DNA of 64,000 nucleotides from FLUQ01 sp031550605 (GCA_031550605.1 JAVBOK010000025.1:12871-76870), one strand, 5' to 3'; counted from the first letter of the stretch, positions 26,086-35,917 are shown. The notes: generated from the letters alone by a model not told the origin. Numbers and translations are program-made.

Positions 26086-26900
26086 GCGCCGCCTCCCGTG
26101 ACATGGGCTCCGGTGAACAGATGAGCCAGGAACAGCGTCAGCCATGTCACAAAGCCCAGCACCACGGAAAGCATGGCCGCGGTCGCGATATTGGCCGCCA
26201 GGGTGAATTCCGTGTAAATGACGATGGGCAGCACGTTGATTTCCGTGGCCAGGGTGAAGGCCGTGCCGAACGCGCCGATGGAGGTGGCGAAACAAATGGC
26301 CCCTGTGGAAACCAGCGCCGGCGCCATGGCCGGGATGGTCACATCAATGAGGGTGCGCAGCGGCGAAGCCCCCAGGGTGCGCGCCGCCTCTTCCTGGGCC
26401 GCGTCCAGTTTGCTGGCCGCGGCCATGACCGTGGTCACGACGCGGGGCAGGGAAAAATACAGGTAGCCCATGAACAGCCCGGCCACGGAATAGGCAAATA
26501 TCAGCTTGGACCCGAACAGGGCATTGGTGGCCTGTCCGATCAGCCCCTGGCGGCCGGCCAGCATGATGACCATGAACCCCACCACTACGCCGGGAAAAGA
26601 CAGCGGCAAGGTCAGCATGCTGACCAGCAGGTTGCGGCCGGGAAAACTGTTGCGTTCCAGAAACAGCCCGGCCATGCCGCCGATAACCAGGGCCGCGAAA
26701 GTCACCGCGAGCGAAAGGCCCACCGTGTCCACAAGGCTTTTCCAGTAGCGGGGGTTGGCGATGACCTGGGCGTAAATGGCCGCGCCGTCGGGGGTATCCA
26801 GGGACTGTGGCACAAGAAGGGCGACGGGCAACAGGAAAAAGGCGGCGAACACGGCGAGAGCCGGAACGAGAAAACAGACAAGAAGTACCCTTCGTCGCAT
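26082..26900 (-). CDS. ABC importer permease
   Basis: The protein has 272 residues and six predicted membrane helices, with the EAA loop EEAARTLGASPLRTL. It is the partner of the fused permease-ATPase, whose start overlaps its stop by four bases. Together they give a heterodimeric channel. The closest remembered relatives are PhnU-type and polyamine/iron permeases. GGAG precedes ATG 26900. Confidence 0.9.
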   Translation of the reverse strand: MRRRVLLVCFLVPALAVFAAFFLLPVALLVPQSLDTPDGAAIYAQVIANPRYWKSLVDTVGLSLAVTFAALVIGGMAGLFLERNSFPGRNLLVSMLTLPLSFPGVVVGFMVIMLAGRQGLIGQATNALFGSKLIFAYSVAGLFMGYLYFSLPRVVTTVMAAASKLDAAQEEAARTLGASPLRTLIDVTIPAMAPALVSTGAICFATSIGAFGTAFTLATEINVLPIVIYTEFTLAANIATAAMLSVVLGFVTWLTLFLAHLFTGAHVTGGGA

Positions 26901-27077
26901 ACTGTCTCCGTTTAGAGCAGATGACTTTTTCAAACAGGCCGGCAACAGCGGCAAAGCGTGCTTGTGCCCGTTTGGCGGCAGGGACTTGACGACGGATCCT
27001 TGCACGCGTCCCACGCGGAAATGCCCCGGCAAAACCGGAACCCGCCGCCGGCGGACACGGCGGCGGGCCGGCGGGAA

Positions 27078-28097
27078 CTATTTCAGGACCTCTTTGAGGT
27101 ACCGCTCACCGAAAGCCTGCTGCACATCCGCCATTTTGGCATAGTTTACGGAACCCGCGCGCGCGTATTCGACGTCGGGCAGGAACAGTTTGGCAATGTC
27201 CGGGGTCATGGCGCCGGGCATGACCGGCCGCAGGAAGTTCTGCGCCCAGAGCTTCTGGCCTTTGGCGCCGAGCACGAAGTCGATGATCTTTTTGCCGTTG
27301 GCCGCGTGTGGCGCGCCTTTCACAAAGGTCATCACGTAAGGCACCATGATGGTCCCCTCGGCCGGGATGACGAATTCGATGTTGGCCTTGTCCTTGTGTT
27401 TGGCGCGGTACGCGTTGAAATCGTAATCCAGCAGGATGGGAATTTCGCCGGACAGCACGCGGGCGTACGCCGTCTGCTTGGGCACAATGGGGGAATTTTT
27501 CTGCATCTCCTTGAAGTACCTGATGCCCGGATCAAAGTTGTCCAGGCTGCCGCCCAGGGCCTGATTGACGGCCACCGCGCCCACATAGCCCACAAAGGCC
27601 GAAGCGGGATCAAGAAAACCCACCATGCCCTTGTATTTGGGGTCCAGCAGATCTTTCCAGGATTTGGGCACGGGTTTGCCTTCCAGGGCGTCCACGTTGA
27701 CCATCAGGCCCATGGTGCCGGAATGGATGGACACCCAGTAGCCGTCGGGGTCCTTCAACCCGTCGGGCACGCCCTTCCAGCCTTCGCCTTTGTAGGCGTC
27801 AAGCACGCCGGCCTTCATCGCGTTGATGGCGAAGGAAATGCCCAGATAGCAAACGTCGGCCACGGGGTTGTTTTTTTCCGCGATAAGCTGGGACAGGGAC
27901 TGGCCGGAATTTTTATTGTCCAGGGGGACGAAAATACCGGTTTCTTTTTTGATCAGATCAAGCTGGGTACCCCATCCGGCCCATTCGGGCGGGCAATTGT
28001 AACAGATGGCCGTTTCAGCGGCAAACGCGGAAGAGGCGGACATGACGACGGTGAGCATGACAGCGGCTAGGATTCGAAGCACCTTGATTCTCCTCAT
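27078..28097 (-). CDS. ABC importer periplasmic substrate-binding protein
   Basis: The protein has 339 residues. A signal peptide (about 1-25, ending AFAA) leads to a two-lobed family 1 binding protein. Its sequence (SGQSLSQLIAEKNNPVADV, YWVSIHSGTMGLMVN) is like the iron/polyamine/aminoethylphosphonate group. It lies 177 bases upstream of the permease gene in the same direction and is the first gene of the unit. The ribosome-binding site is weak (AGGT). The ligand cannot be assigned from sequence. Confidence 0.88.
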   Translation of the reverse strand: MRRIKVLRILAAVMLTVVMSASSAFAAETAICYNCPPEWAGWGTQLDLIKKETGIFVPLDNKNSGQSLSQLIAEKNNPVADVCYLGISFAINAMKAGVLDAYKGEGWKGVPDGLKDPDGYWVSIHSGTMGLMVNVDALEGKPVPKSWKDLLDPKYKGMVGFLDPASAFVGYVGAVAVNQALGGSLDNFDPGIRYFKEMQKNSPIVPKQTAYARVLSGEIPILLDYDFNAYRAKHKDKANIEFVIPAEGTIMVPYVMTFVKGAPHAANGKKIIDFVLGAKGQKLWAQNFLRPVMPGAMTPDIAKLFLPDVEYARAGSVNYAKMADVQQAFGERYLKEVLK

Positions 28098-28284
28098 GTT
28101 TAGACCTGGTTGCAGGGACAGGACGCGCGCGGACCGGGTGGAAGCGGCGCCCGACACGGGGATATACGGCCGCAAGCCGGCGGGACCGTGACAACACTGT
28201 GGCGGTTATACGACAAAACATTCCTATCGGCATGATCGATATACAAAATCACTCGCTTGCTGCGATTTTATTCAATTTTTTGCA

Positions 28285-28290
28285 ATTATA
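28285..28290 (-). promoter_or_regulatory. Possible -10 element before the ABC importer operon
   Basis: An exact TATAAT lies on the minus strand in an AT-rich stretch (about 28225-28300) upstream of the binding-protein gene. No good -35 sits 17 bases away, so an activator may be needed. Confidence 0.3.
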
Positions 28291-28309
28291 CAAGCTGCCG
28301 GGCAACCGG

Positions 28310-29299
28310 TCATTGCCCTTTAATTTTCAGCAGCTTGTCGAGAAGATTGAGGTCAGCGGCGAAATTGACGGCGTCGTTGCGCAGCAGTTGCGCGTGCTCG
28401 GCGGCAAAGGCCTTTTCCAGCCGCAGCAGCAGGTCGGCGCAACGGTCAAGCGACTCGTCCACGGACGCCAGCCCCCTGCCCTGCCGGTCCAGTCTGAGGT
28501 ATTCGTCCACCAGCAACTGCGCGGAAGGCAGATAGCGGGTCAGAAAGCGGTCGCCGGGCGCGAAATCGCCCTCGTCCCGCTCCATGCAGTCCACAATGTT
28601 CCCGGCTGCCGCGCAAAGGGCATCCAGAGAGGAGCGCATCGATTCCGGCAACTCACCCGCCCCGCCCTTCAGGCGACGCACCGTTTCCCGGTGGGCGGCC
28701 AGGACGGCGGCCCCGGGGGCGCCCCAAACGGCCGGGGCGGCGGCCGCGCGTTCGGCGTTGCGGACGCAGACCCGGTCAAGCAGACGCCCGGCGGGCAAAA
28801 GCAGGGCAACACTGGCCAGCGGCCACAGGGAGACGCCTTTGCCGGCCAGGCTGAAAAGAGAAAACCCCAAGGACAGGCTCAGGAAAGGCAGCACCGCGTA
28901 TTCCCAACCCATGCCGCCCTTGCGCCGCAGCAGACGCTGGCACCAGGTCTGCAGACCGCCCCAGGCGGGCGCGCTCTCCCAGGGCAGGCCCAGCGCCAGC
29001 AAAAGCGCCGTTTGCCCCAGACCCGTCCCGGTGGCCAGAAGCCCACGCGCCCGCTGGGGATCGGGGCTGGGAAAAATACAAATCAGCCCCACGTACACCC
29101 CGGCCGCGGCCGTGGTCCCAAGGCCCGGCCCGGCGGCGAAAAACGCGAATCCGGCCAGTACCAGACCCACCATGTGCGCCACGACCCGCCTGCCAAGGCC
29201 GGCCAGAAAAGATCCGGCAATGCCCGCGGCCCTGTCCAGTCTGCCGGCCAGATCCTCGCCGGCAGGAGCGCGCACCCCGTCAGGCCGGGGACGCTTCAT
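28310..29299 (-). CDS. xpaC: XpaC-type membrane protein next to telA
   Basis: The protein has 329 residues. Four to five membrane helices occupy about 35-180. The soluble C-terminal half is helical and ends DAVNFAADLNLLDKLLK, typical of the XpaC (5-bromo-4-chloroindolyl phosphate hydrolysis) family that accompanies telA. Its function is not known. Its start lies within the last 20 bases of telA, so the two are translated together. Confidence 0.78.
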   Translation of the reverse strand: MKRPRPDGVRAPAGEDLAGRLDRAAGIAGSFLAGLGRRVVAHMVGLVLAGFAFFAAGPGLGTTAAAGVYVGLICIFPSPDPQRARGLLATGTGLGQTALLLALGLPWESAPAWGGLQTWCQRLLRRKGGMGWEYAVLPFLSLSLGFSLFSLAGKGVSLWPLASVALLLPAGRLLDRVCVRNAERAAAAPAVWGAPGAAVLAAHRETVRRLKGGAGELPESMRSSLDALCAAAGNIVDCMERDEGDFAPGDRFLTRYLPSAQLLVDEYLRLDRQGRGLASVDESLDRCADLLLRLEKAFAAEHAQLLRNDAVNFAADLNLLDKLLKIKGQ

Positions 29300-30392
29300 T
29301 GTCTTCCCGCCGTTCGCCGACGGCCAGTTCCGTCAGGCGCCGCTTGAGTTCCAGCTCCATCCGGCGCATTTCCGCCTCGGCTTCGGCCCTGTTTTTTCTG
29401 CCTTCGCGCGCGATGGCCAATGTTTCCTCTATGGTGGCGACAAGCTTCTCGTGCACGTCCCGCAGGGTCCCGACGTCCACTATGGAACGCTCCACCTCGC
29501 GGGCCGTATCCACGGCGGCCCCGTGCAGCATTTCGGAATTTTTGCGCAACAGCGCGTTGGTGGTGTCGGCCACGTCCTTTTGCATCCGGACTGCCTTTTT
29601 CTGGCCGTGCAGCGAAAGCGCCAGCACCATCTGATTTTTCCACAACGGAATCGTGTTCAGAATGCTGGTCTGGATCTTTTCCGCCAGGTTCTGGTCGTTG
29701 CTCTGGATCAGGCGGATCTGCGGGGCCGTCTGCAGGGTCACCGCGCGCGACAGTTGCAGATCGTGCAGACGGCGCTCGAAACGATCCGCCCGGTTCGCCA
29801 GGTCGCGGACCTCCTGGGCGGCCATGTTGTCGCCGGAAGATTCCGCCCTTGCCTTCAGCGCGGGCAAGTCCGCATTGCGCACCTGGTCCAGCTTTTCCCT
29901 GCCCGCTTCGATATGGACCGACAGATCCCGGTGAAATTCCCTGTTGTGCTCGAACAACTGCTCCAGAACCTCAATGTCGCGCAGCAGCCCGACCATGGCC
30001 GTTTCCAGCTGCTTGCCGATGCCGTCGATCTGGCCGGCCACGGTGTTGAAGCGGGCCATGGCCCGTTGCGCCTTGTTGAACAGGGACCCTACAAGGGGAA
30101 GACGCTCCAGCACGCCGTCTTCGCCATCGCTGATGCCGCGCAGGTCGATGTCCTTGACCTTGAGCATCAGGTCCGTCAGGATTTCCGCCGCGGGTCCCGC
30201 GTCTTTGGCCGTTACCCGGCCCAGCATGTCGTCGGCGAAACGGGCGATGTTTTCCATGGCCTGCGCACCGTACGTGATGGTCAGGGACGGATCGCGCAGA
30301 TTGATGCCGGCGGCGATGTCCCTGGCGCGTTGCGCGTCTTCCGGACACAGCGAACCGGGCAGATACGGGAGGCTTTCGTTATTTTCGGACAT
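29280..30392 (-). CDS. telA: TelA/KlaA family toxic-anion resistance protein
   Basis: The protein has 370 residues, almost wholly helical and soluble, matching the TelA family in length and in the block LPLVGSLFNKAQRAMARF through the Gln-rich central helices (LIQSNDQNLAEKIQTSILN, IPLWKNQMVLALSL). The family is linked to tellurite and antimicrobial tolerance, probably through envelope homeostasis; the mechanism is unsettled. ATG 30392 is chosen: GGAG lies 6 bases upstream. xpaC follows with overlap. Confidence 0.9.
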   Translation of the reverse strand: MSENNESLPYLPGSLCPEDAQRARDIAAGINLRDPSLTITYGAQAMENIARFADDMLGRVTAKDAGPAAEILTDLMLKVKDIDLRGISDGEDGVLERLPLVGSLFNKAQRAMARFNTVAGQIDGIGKQLETAMVGLLRDIEVLEQLFEHNREFHRDLSVHIEAGREKLDQVRNADLPALKARAESSGDNMAAQEVRDLANRADRFERRLHDLQLSRAVTLQTAPQIRLIQSNDQNLAEKIQTSILNTIPLWKNQMVLALSLHGQKKAVRMQKDVADTTNALLRKNSEMLHGAAVDTAREVERSIVDVGTLRDVHEKLVATIEETLAIAREGRKNRAEAEAEMRRMELELKRRLTELAVGERREDNEASPA

Positions 30393-30550
30393 AAACGCTC
30401 CGGAAAAAAATGTCGCGATACGTACAGTACGGTAAAGCGCGGCGAGTGACAACCGCCCGCGTTCGAAGCGCTTCCATAACGCGGTTGTCCGGCGGAAAAC
30501 TCCGCCGCGCCGCTGTGGAGCGGAACGCGGCAATCCCGCGTGAACAGGCG

Positions 30551-31630
30551 TTAAAAGAATACCGTTACGATGGAGATGAGAATCGTGAAGTACACCTGGC
30601 GCACCGTGTGCACGGAGACAAGGGCCAGACGTTCCCGGCCGGAAAGGTCAATATCCTGCGATATGGCCAGCATGTCGGATGCCCGCCCCGGCGCGGCTGC
30701 CAGCCAGGACAGCCCCTTGTGCCACGCGTAATGCCGGTGCAGCACCCAGGCGATCACGATGCCCGCGCCCAGCACGTACGCCACGGCCGAAAGCAGCGGC
30801 ACGGAACGGTCCAGCAGCAGGGAGCCAATTTCCGGAGTAACGCGCGCGCCCAGCAAAATGCCCGCGAGACATTGCAGAATCAGGCCGAAGGGTTTGGGAA
30901 AAGGCACTTCCCCGGCCCGACTCCAGGCCACCCGGCTGAAAGCGACCCCCGCGAAGGCTCCCAGCAGCGGCCCCAGCACATGCTCGCTCAGATGGCCGAA
31001 AAACGCGCCGGCGCAACCGGGGATCAACAAAATGGCGTAATCCGGCGCGACAGCCCGGCAGGCCGCGATGGCGGAACCGCCGCCCGTCCGCTTCAACGCG
31101 CTTTTCGCGACGGCCGCGTCGACCGCGGAGCCTTTGCGGGCGTAGCCGGCCATCATGAAAGGGGTGATGCCGATGATGGCGAACTGCCGCGCCAACTGCA
31201 TGAGCATGACCGTCACCGCGTCGGAATTCATGGTCCCGGCCAGCACGATCATATCCTGCATGCGGGCCGGGGTCGCGGCAAGAATGGCCGTCAGCAGCTC
31301 AAAGCCGCAGCACCAGGCCAGAAACGCGGCAAAAGGGACGGAAAGCACGGTGTAGGCCAGCACCACCAGCAGCGTGGGCCGCCATATCTGCAGAAAATCC
31401 TGCCAGAACCGGCGGTTGATGCTCTGGCCCAGCATGCAGCCCATCAGTATCTGCAGCACCAGGACCATCTCAAAAGGAACTTGATGCGAGAGGTCCCAGT
31501 AGTTGGCGGTGATCGCGACGGCAACGGTGGCGAAGAGCAGCGCGCCGCCGGGCAGGCGGCACAGCCTGCCCGCAATGCCGCCGGCAAAAGCCGGCGCAAG
31601 CAAGGTCAGCGTATCAGGATTGGACAGCAT
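30551..31630 (-). CDS. AbrB-family integral membrane protein
   Basis: The protein has 359 residues and about ten membrane helices in two similar halves, each with the loop (L/M)LAATPARMQDM or AAAPGRASDM. This is the membrane AbrB family (formerly putative ammonia monooxygenase), not the DNA-binding AbrB. Its function is unknown, perhaps small-molecule transport. ATG 31630 is chosen as the start of the conserved part; the ribosome-binding site is weak (GGGG). Confidence 0.83.
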   Translation of the reverse strand: MLSNPDTLTLLAPAFAGGIAGRLCRLPGGALLFATVAVAITANYWDLSHQVPFEMVLVLQILMGCMLGQSINRRFWQDFLQIWRPTLLVVLAYTVLSVPFAAFLAWCCGFELLTAILAATPARMQDMIVLAGTMNSDAVTVMLMQLARQFAIIGITPFMMAGYARKGSAVDAAVAKSALKRTGGGSAIAACRAVAPDYAILLIPGCAGAFFGHLSEHVLGPLLGAFAGVAFSRVAWSRAGEVPFPKPFGLILQCLAGILLGARVTPEIGSLLLDRSVPLLSAVAYVLGAGIVIAWVLHRHYAWHKGLSWLAAAPGRASDMLAISQDIDLSGRERLALVSVHTVRQVYFTILISIVTVFF

Positions 31631-31738
31631 GAGCACCCCGGAGCAATACGCGCCACATGACGCGACTGACTCTTTACCGGGGGGAACGGGCAATGACAAC
31701 CATTTTTTGACGCGGCGGGCCGGCATGCGGGGCGGCCT

Positions 31739-32830
31739 CTACGCACGGACCGTATTGCGTCCGTCGCGCTTGGCCTGATACAGCCGGGCATCCGCGCAGC
31801 GCAGGCAATCTTCGGCGCTCTCGCCCTCACGGGCGGCATGCACGCCGGCGGACACGGTCAAGGAGAAGGCGTGCGCCCCGCTGCGCACCGTGCTGCAGGC
31901 CAGGCGCTCGCGCAGATTGTCCGCCATGCGCGTTCCGCCTTCCAGATCCGTGTCCGGCAGAAGCAGGATGAACTCTTCGCCGCCCCAGCGGGCGACGGTA
32001 TCCTGCCTGCGGGTATGCTGCCGCAGAATGTCCGCGAACAGCCGCAGCGCGGCATCGCCGCAGGCGTGCCCGTACGTGTCGTTGACCCGCTTGAAATGGT
32101 CCAGGTCGCACAGGACGAGGCAGAACCGTCTGCCCGTTCGTGAAAAACGGGCCAGTTCCTCTTCCAGAAAGAGATTGAAAGCCCTGCGGTTGTACAGGCC
32201 GGTCAGTTCGTCCGTGACGGACATTCTTTCCAGTTTTTTCATCAGGTCGCGGATTTTGCGCTGAGACTGCCAACGAATCACCCCTCCGGCGAAAGCCGCG
32301 CAACAGGTGAACAGATAGGCCATGAACACGCGCCTGCGCGCAAGATCGTTGTAATCCGCCCACAACAGAGGATTGCCGGGAAGAAAAAACAGAACGGCCA
32401 GGCACAGAGCCTGACCGCTCAGCAACATTGCGCCCCAGCGCGGGCCGAAGGTCAGCACCGCGAAGGAAGGGAACACGAAAAGCCAGATGAACCCGACGCC
32501 CGACGGCGTGCCGGCGGCGGCGGCCAGCAGAAAAAGGCCGTTCAGCCAGAGGGTCAGAATAACGGCCGGCCAGGAGCGGAATCCGAACCGGCTGAAGACA
32601 TACAGCCCCCCGGCGGAACAGGCCAGGGTGATCCAGACGACCGGCAGCAGCAGGAACTCGCCGGTGCTCTTCCATTCAAAAAGCACAAAAAGGCCGAAAA
32701 CGAAACCGAGCAGATGGAGCACGGTCGCGCTGCCGGCAGCATGCCGCTTTTCCGCATCCATGCCGTCCGAGATCCCCAGATTCAGGACCCGGTCCAGCAA
32801 ACCGGAAAATGCTTCATGCAAGCCGCGCAC
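31739..32830 (-). CDS. Membrane-bound diguanylate cyclase (GGDEF)
   Basis: The protein has 363 residues. About six membrane helices fill residues 35-185. The GGDEF domain (about 200-363) has the active-site variant RWGGEEF, with the metal aspartate in LCDLDHFKRVND. The usual RxxD inhibitory site is not present at its normal place. It should make cyclic di-GMP. GTG 32830 follows GGGGAGG. A near-consensus promoter lies just upstream. A link to the motA/motB genes 10 kb away is possible but not shown. Confidence 0.92.
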   Translation of the reverse strand: MRGLHEAFSGLLDRVLNLGISDGMDAEKRHAAGSATVLHLLGFVFGLFVLFEWKSTGEFLLLPVVWITLACSAGGLYVFSRFGFRSWPAVILTLWLNGLFLLAAAAGTPSGVGFIWLFVFPSFAVLTFGPRWGAMLLSGQALCLAVLFFLPGNPLLWADYNDLARRRVFMAYLFTCCAAFAGGVIRWQSQRKIRDLMKKLERMSVTDELTGLYNRRAFNLFLEEELARFSRTGRRFCLVLCDLDHFKRVNDTYGHACGDAALRLFADILRQHTRRQDTVARWGGEEFILLLPDTDLEGGTRMADNLRERLACSTVRSGAHAFSLTVSAGVHAAREGESAEDCLRCADARLYQAKRDGRNTVRA

Positions 32831-32867
32831 AATTTGCCTCCCCGCTAGAGTATACTAATTTAATAGG

Positions 32868-32896
32868 ATTATAGCCAAAAAAGATCCCCTTGTTAA
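32868..32896 (-). promoter_or_regulatory. Sigma-70 promoter of the diguanylate cyclase gene
   Basis: On the minus strand TTAACA and an exact TATAAT are spaced by 17 bases. The predicted start of RNA is about 31 bases before the GTG codon. Confidence 0.68.
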
Positions 32897-32975
32897 CTCT
32901 TTTTCCTTCCAACCGAACGGCCCGGGCTTGGCTGCGGCGTTGATCCGCGCTATACAGCCGGGACAGGAAACAACC

Positions 32976-34055
32976 ATGATCGATGAACGCCGAAAAACCC
33001 GCGCCATCCGCCTTGGCCCTCTGCTTGTCGGCAGCGGCCACCCCGTTTTGGTGCAGAGCATGACCAACACCGACACCCGCGATGCCGTTTCGACGAGCGC
33101 CCAGGTCAGACGCCTGGCTGACGCCGGAGCGGACATCGTGCGCGTCGCCGTGCCCGACAACAGCGCGGCCAAAGCCCTGGCCGCCATACGCGCCGCATCC
33201 CCCGTGCCGCTTGTCGCGGACATCCATTTCAACCACAAGCTGGCCCTGGCCGCCGTGGCCGCCGGTTTTGAGGGACTGCGCATCAACCCCGGCAACATCG
33301 GCGGCGAAAAAAACGTGGCCGCCGTGGTGGATGCCGCGCAAAGAGCCGGGGCCTGCATCCGGGTGGGCGTCAATTCCGGCTCTGTGGAAAGCGCGCTGCT
33401 GCGCAAATACGGCGGCCCCACGCCGGAGGCCATGGTTGAATCCGCCTTGACGCACGTGCGCATGCTGGAAGAGCGCGGCTTTTACAACACCAAGATTTCC
33501 CTGAAATCCTCGTCCGTTCCCCGCACGGTGGCCGCATACCGCCTGCTGGCCAAAGAATGCGACTATCCGCTGCACATCGGGGTGACGGAAGCGGGAACCC
33601 TGCTTTCCGGCGCGGTCAAATCCGCCGTGGGTCTGGGCATTCTGCTGGCGGAAGGCATCGGCGACACGGTGCGCGTGTCCCTGACCCATGACCCCGTGCG
33701 CGAAGTGGATGTGGCCTACATGCTGCTGCGCAGCCTGGACCTGCGCAAACGCGGGCCGGAACTGATATCCTGCCCCACCTGCGGCCGCACCCGCATCGAA
33801 CTTGCCGCCCTGGCCCAGGCCGTGGAAGAACGCATCGCGGTCTTTTCCCGGACTTTCACCGTGGCGGTGATGGGCTGCGAGGTCAACGGCCCCGGCGAAG
33901 CCCGCGAAGCGGATATCGGCATCGCCGGCGGCGCGGGCAAAGGCACCATTTTCCGCAAGGGCGCGATCATCCGCACGGTGGCCGGCGACACGCAGGCCCT
34001 GCTGGCCGCACTGATGGAAGAGATTGAATTTTTTCTCAAAGAAAGTCATATCTAA
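32976..34055 (+). CDS. ispG: (E)-4-hydroxy-3-methylbut-2-enyl-diphosphate synthase
   Basis: The protein has 359 residues, the bacterial size. The N-terminal barrel shows VLVQSMTNTDTRD, and the [4Fe-4S] cysteines are in SCPTCGR and in MGCEVNGPGEA, followed by the usual Glu. It acts in the methylerythritol phosphate route to isoprenoids; dxs and ispA of the same route lie at the end of this gene run. ATG 32976 follows AGGA at 8 bases. Confidence 0.96.
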   Translation: MIDERRKTRAIRLGPLLVGSGHPVLVQSMTNTDTRDAVSTSAQVRRLADAGADIVRVAVPDNSAAKALAAIRAASPVPLVADIHFNHKLALAAVAAGFEGLRINPGNIGGEKNVAAVVDAAQRAGACIRVGVNSGSVESALLRKYGGPTPEAMVESALTHVRMLEERGFYNTKISLKSSSVPRTVAAYRLLAKECDYPLHIGVTEAGTLLSGAVKSAVGLGILLAEGIGDTVRVSLTHDPVREVDVAYMLLRSLDLRKRGPELISCPTCGRTRIELAALAQAVEERIAVFSRTFTVAVMGCEVNGPGEAREADIGIAGGAGKGTIFRKGAIIRTVAGDTQALLAALMEEIEFFLKESHI

Positions 34056-34114
34056 CGATTCGGCAACACACCCCAACCATCCCCCGATGAACACTTTGTG
34101 AAAAAGAGGGGGTG

Positions 34115-34158
34115 CGGGGGAGAAAAAACGTTTTTGCAAAAAAGTTTTTTCTCCCCCG
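34115..34158 (+). terminator. Long hairpin between ispG and proS
   Basis: Bases 34115-34129 pair perfectly with 34144-34158; the loop itself contains the self-complementary TTTTTGCAAAAA. The 3' arm holds a TTTTTT run. It could attenuate ispG read-through into proS, or be a dispersed intergenic element. Confidence 0.5.
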
Positions 34159-34177
34159 TGAAACCCGCGAGGAACCC

Positions 34178-35917
34178 ATGCGCCTTTCCCGTTATTTCGC
34201 GCCCACGCTCAAGGAAGCCCCGGCCGATGCCGAGGTTGTCAGCCATAAACTGCTTGTCCGCGCGGGCATGATCCGCCGCCTGACCAGCGGGGTGTACAGT
34301 TATCTGCCCATGGGCTGGCGGTCGCTGAACAAGATCGCGGGCATCGTGCGCCGGGAGATGGACCGGGCCGGCGCCCTGGAACTGCTGCTGCCCACGGTGC
34401 AGCCCGCGGACCTGTGGCAGGAATCGGGGCGCTGGGAGCATTACGGCAAGGAACTGCTGCGCTTTCGGGACCGCAATGACCGCGAATGCTGCCTGGGGCC
34501 CACACACGAGGAAGTGATCACCGACATCGTGCGCAGGGAAATCAAATCCTACCGCCAGTTGCCGGTCAACATGTACCAGATCCAGACAAAATTCCGGGAC
34601 GAGATCCGGCCCCGTTTCGGCCTGATGCGCGGCCGCGAATTCATCATGAAGGACGCCTATTCCTTTGACCGCGACGACGCCGGAGCGGAAAAAAGCTATC
34701 GGGCCATGTTCGAAGCGTACAAGCAGGTATTCATCCGCCTGGGTCTGCGCTTCAAACCCGTGGAAGCGGACTCCGGCTCCATCGGCGGCAGCTTTTCCCA
34801 TGAATTCATGGTGCTGGCCCAGACAGGCGAAGACGTCATCGCCTCCTGCACGGACTGCGATTACGCGGCCAACGTGGAACGCGCCGTGGTCCGCGGCCGC
34901 GGCGCAAAAGACGCGACGGTCCCGCCCGCCTTTTCCACTGCGCCCACGCCCGGCAAGCACACGGTGGAGGAAGTCGCCGCCTTTCTGGGCGTTCCCGCAG
35001 ACGGCATCGTCAAAACCATCCTGCTGGATGTTGACGGCCAGCCCGTGGCCGCTCTGGTGCGCGGCGACCGCGAACTGAATCCCGTCAAGGTCAAGAACCT
35101 GATGAACGCCAACAGCGCGGCCTTTGCCGCGCCGGAACAGGTCACGGCCTGGACGGGCGCGCCCGTCGGCTTTGCCGGCCCCGTGGGCCTGAAGGTTTCG
35201 CGGATCATCGCGGACAGCGAACTGGAACTGCGCGAGGGCTGGGTCACCGGAGCCAACGCCGCCGACGCCCACTACATCAACGTCAGCCTGATCCGCGACG
35301 CCGCGATCACGGAATACGCCGACATCCGCATGATCGCCGAAGGCGACCCCTGCCCGGCCTGCGGCGGACGCATGGAATTTCCGCGCGGCATCGAGGTGGG
35401 GCACGTGTTCAAACTGGGAACGAAATATTCTTCCGCCATGCGCGCCGTGTACCTGGATGAAAACGGCAAGGAACAGCTGATCGTCATGGGCTGTTACGGC
35501 ATCGGGGTCAGCCGCATTCTGGCCGCCTGCATCGAGCAAAACCACGATGAAAACGGCATCATGTTCCCGCCGCCGGTAGCCCCTTTCCACGTGTCCCTGC
35601 TCAACCTGGACCCCAGGGCGGATGAGGCGTCGGCCAGGGCGCAGGAAATCCACGATCTGCTGGAAAGTTCCGGTCTGGAAGTGCTGTTGGACGACCGCGA
35701 CGAACGGCCCGGCGTGAAATTCAAGGACGCCGACCTGATGGGCCTGCCCATGCAGCTGATCGTTGGCGGCAAGGGTCTGGCCCGAGGGATCGTTGAAGCC
35801 AAGGACCGCCGGACCGGCGAAAAGGCCGAACTGCCCGTTGACGGTTTTGCCGCCGCCTTTGCCGCCTGGAAGGACATGGTCTTCGCCGGCTGGGGCCTGC
35901 CCGCCGGGGGGATCTGA
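34178..35917 (+). CDS. proS: Prolyl-tRNA synthetase
   Basis: The protein has 579 residues and is the bacterial type with an editing insertion. Class II motif 1 is in the first 90 residues, motif 2 is FRDRNDRECCLGPTHEE, and motif 3 lies near GCYGIGVSRIL. A YbaK-like editing domain lies between about 235 and 395. An anticodon-binding domain makes up the C-terminus. It charges tRNA-Pro. GAGGA lies 5 bases before ATG 34178. Its stop overlaps the next start (TGATG). Confidence 0.97.
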   Translation: MRLSRYFAPTLKEAPADAEVVSHKLLVRAGMIRRLTSGVYSYLPMGWRSLNKIAGIVRREMDRAGALELLLPTVQPADLWQESGRWEHYGKELLRFRDRNDRECCLGPTHEEVITDIVRREIKSYRQLPVNMYQIQTKFRDEIRPRFGLMRGREFIMKDAYSFDRDDAGAEKSYRAMFEAYKQVFIRLGLRFKPVEADSGSIGGSFSHEFMVLAQTGEDVIASCTDCDYAANVERAVVRGRGAKDATVPPAFSTAPTPGKHTVEEVAAFLGVPADGIVKTILLDVDGQPVAALVRGDRELNPVKVKNLMNANSAAFAAPEQVTAWTGAPVGFAGPVGLKVSRIIADSELELREGWVTGANAADAHYINVSLIRDAAITEYADIRMIAEGDPCPACGGRMEFPRGIEVGHVFKLGTKYSSAMRAVYLDENGKEQLIVMGCYGIGVSRILAACIEQNHDENGIMFPPPVAPFHVSLLNLDPRADEASARAQEIHDLLESSGLEVLLDDRDERPGVKFKDADLMGLPMQLIVGGKGLARGIVEAKDRRTGEKAELPVDGFAAAFAAWKDMVFAGWGLPAGGI

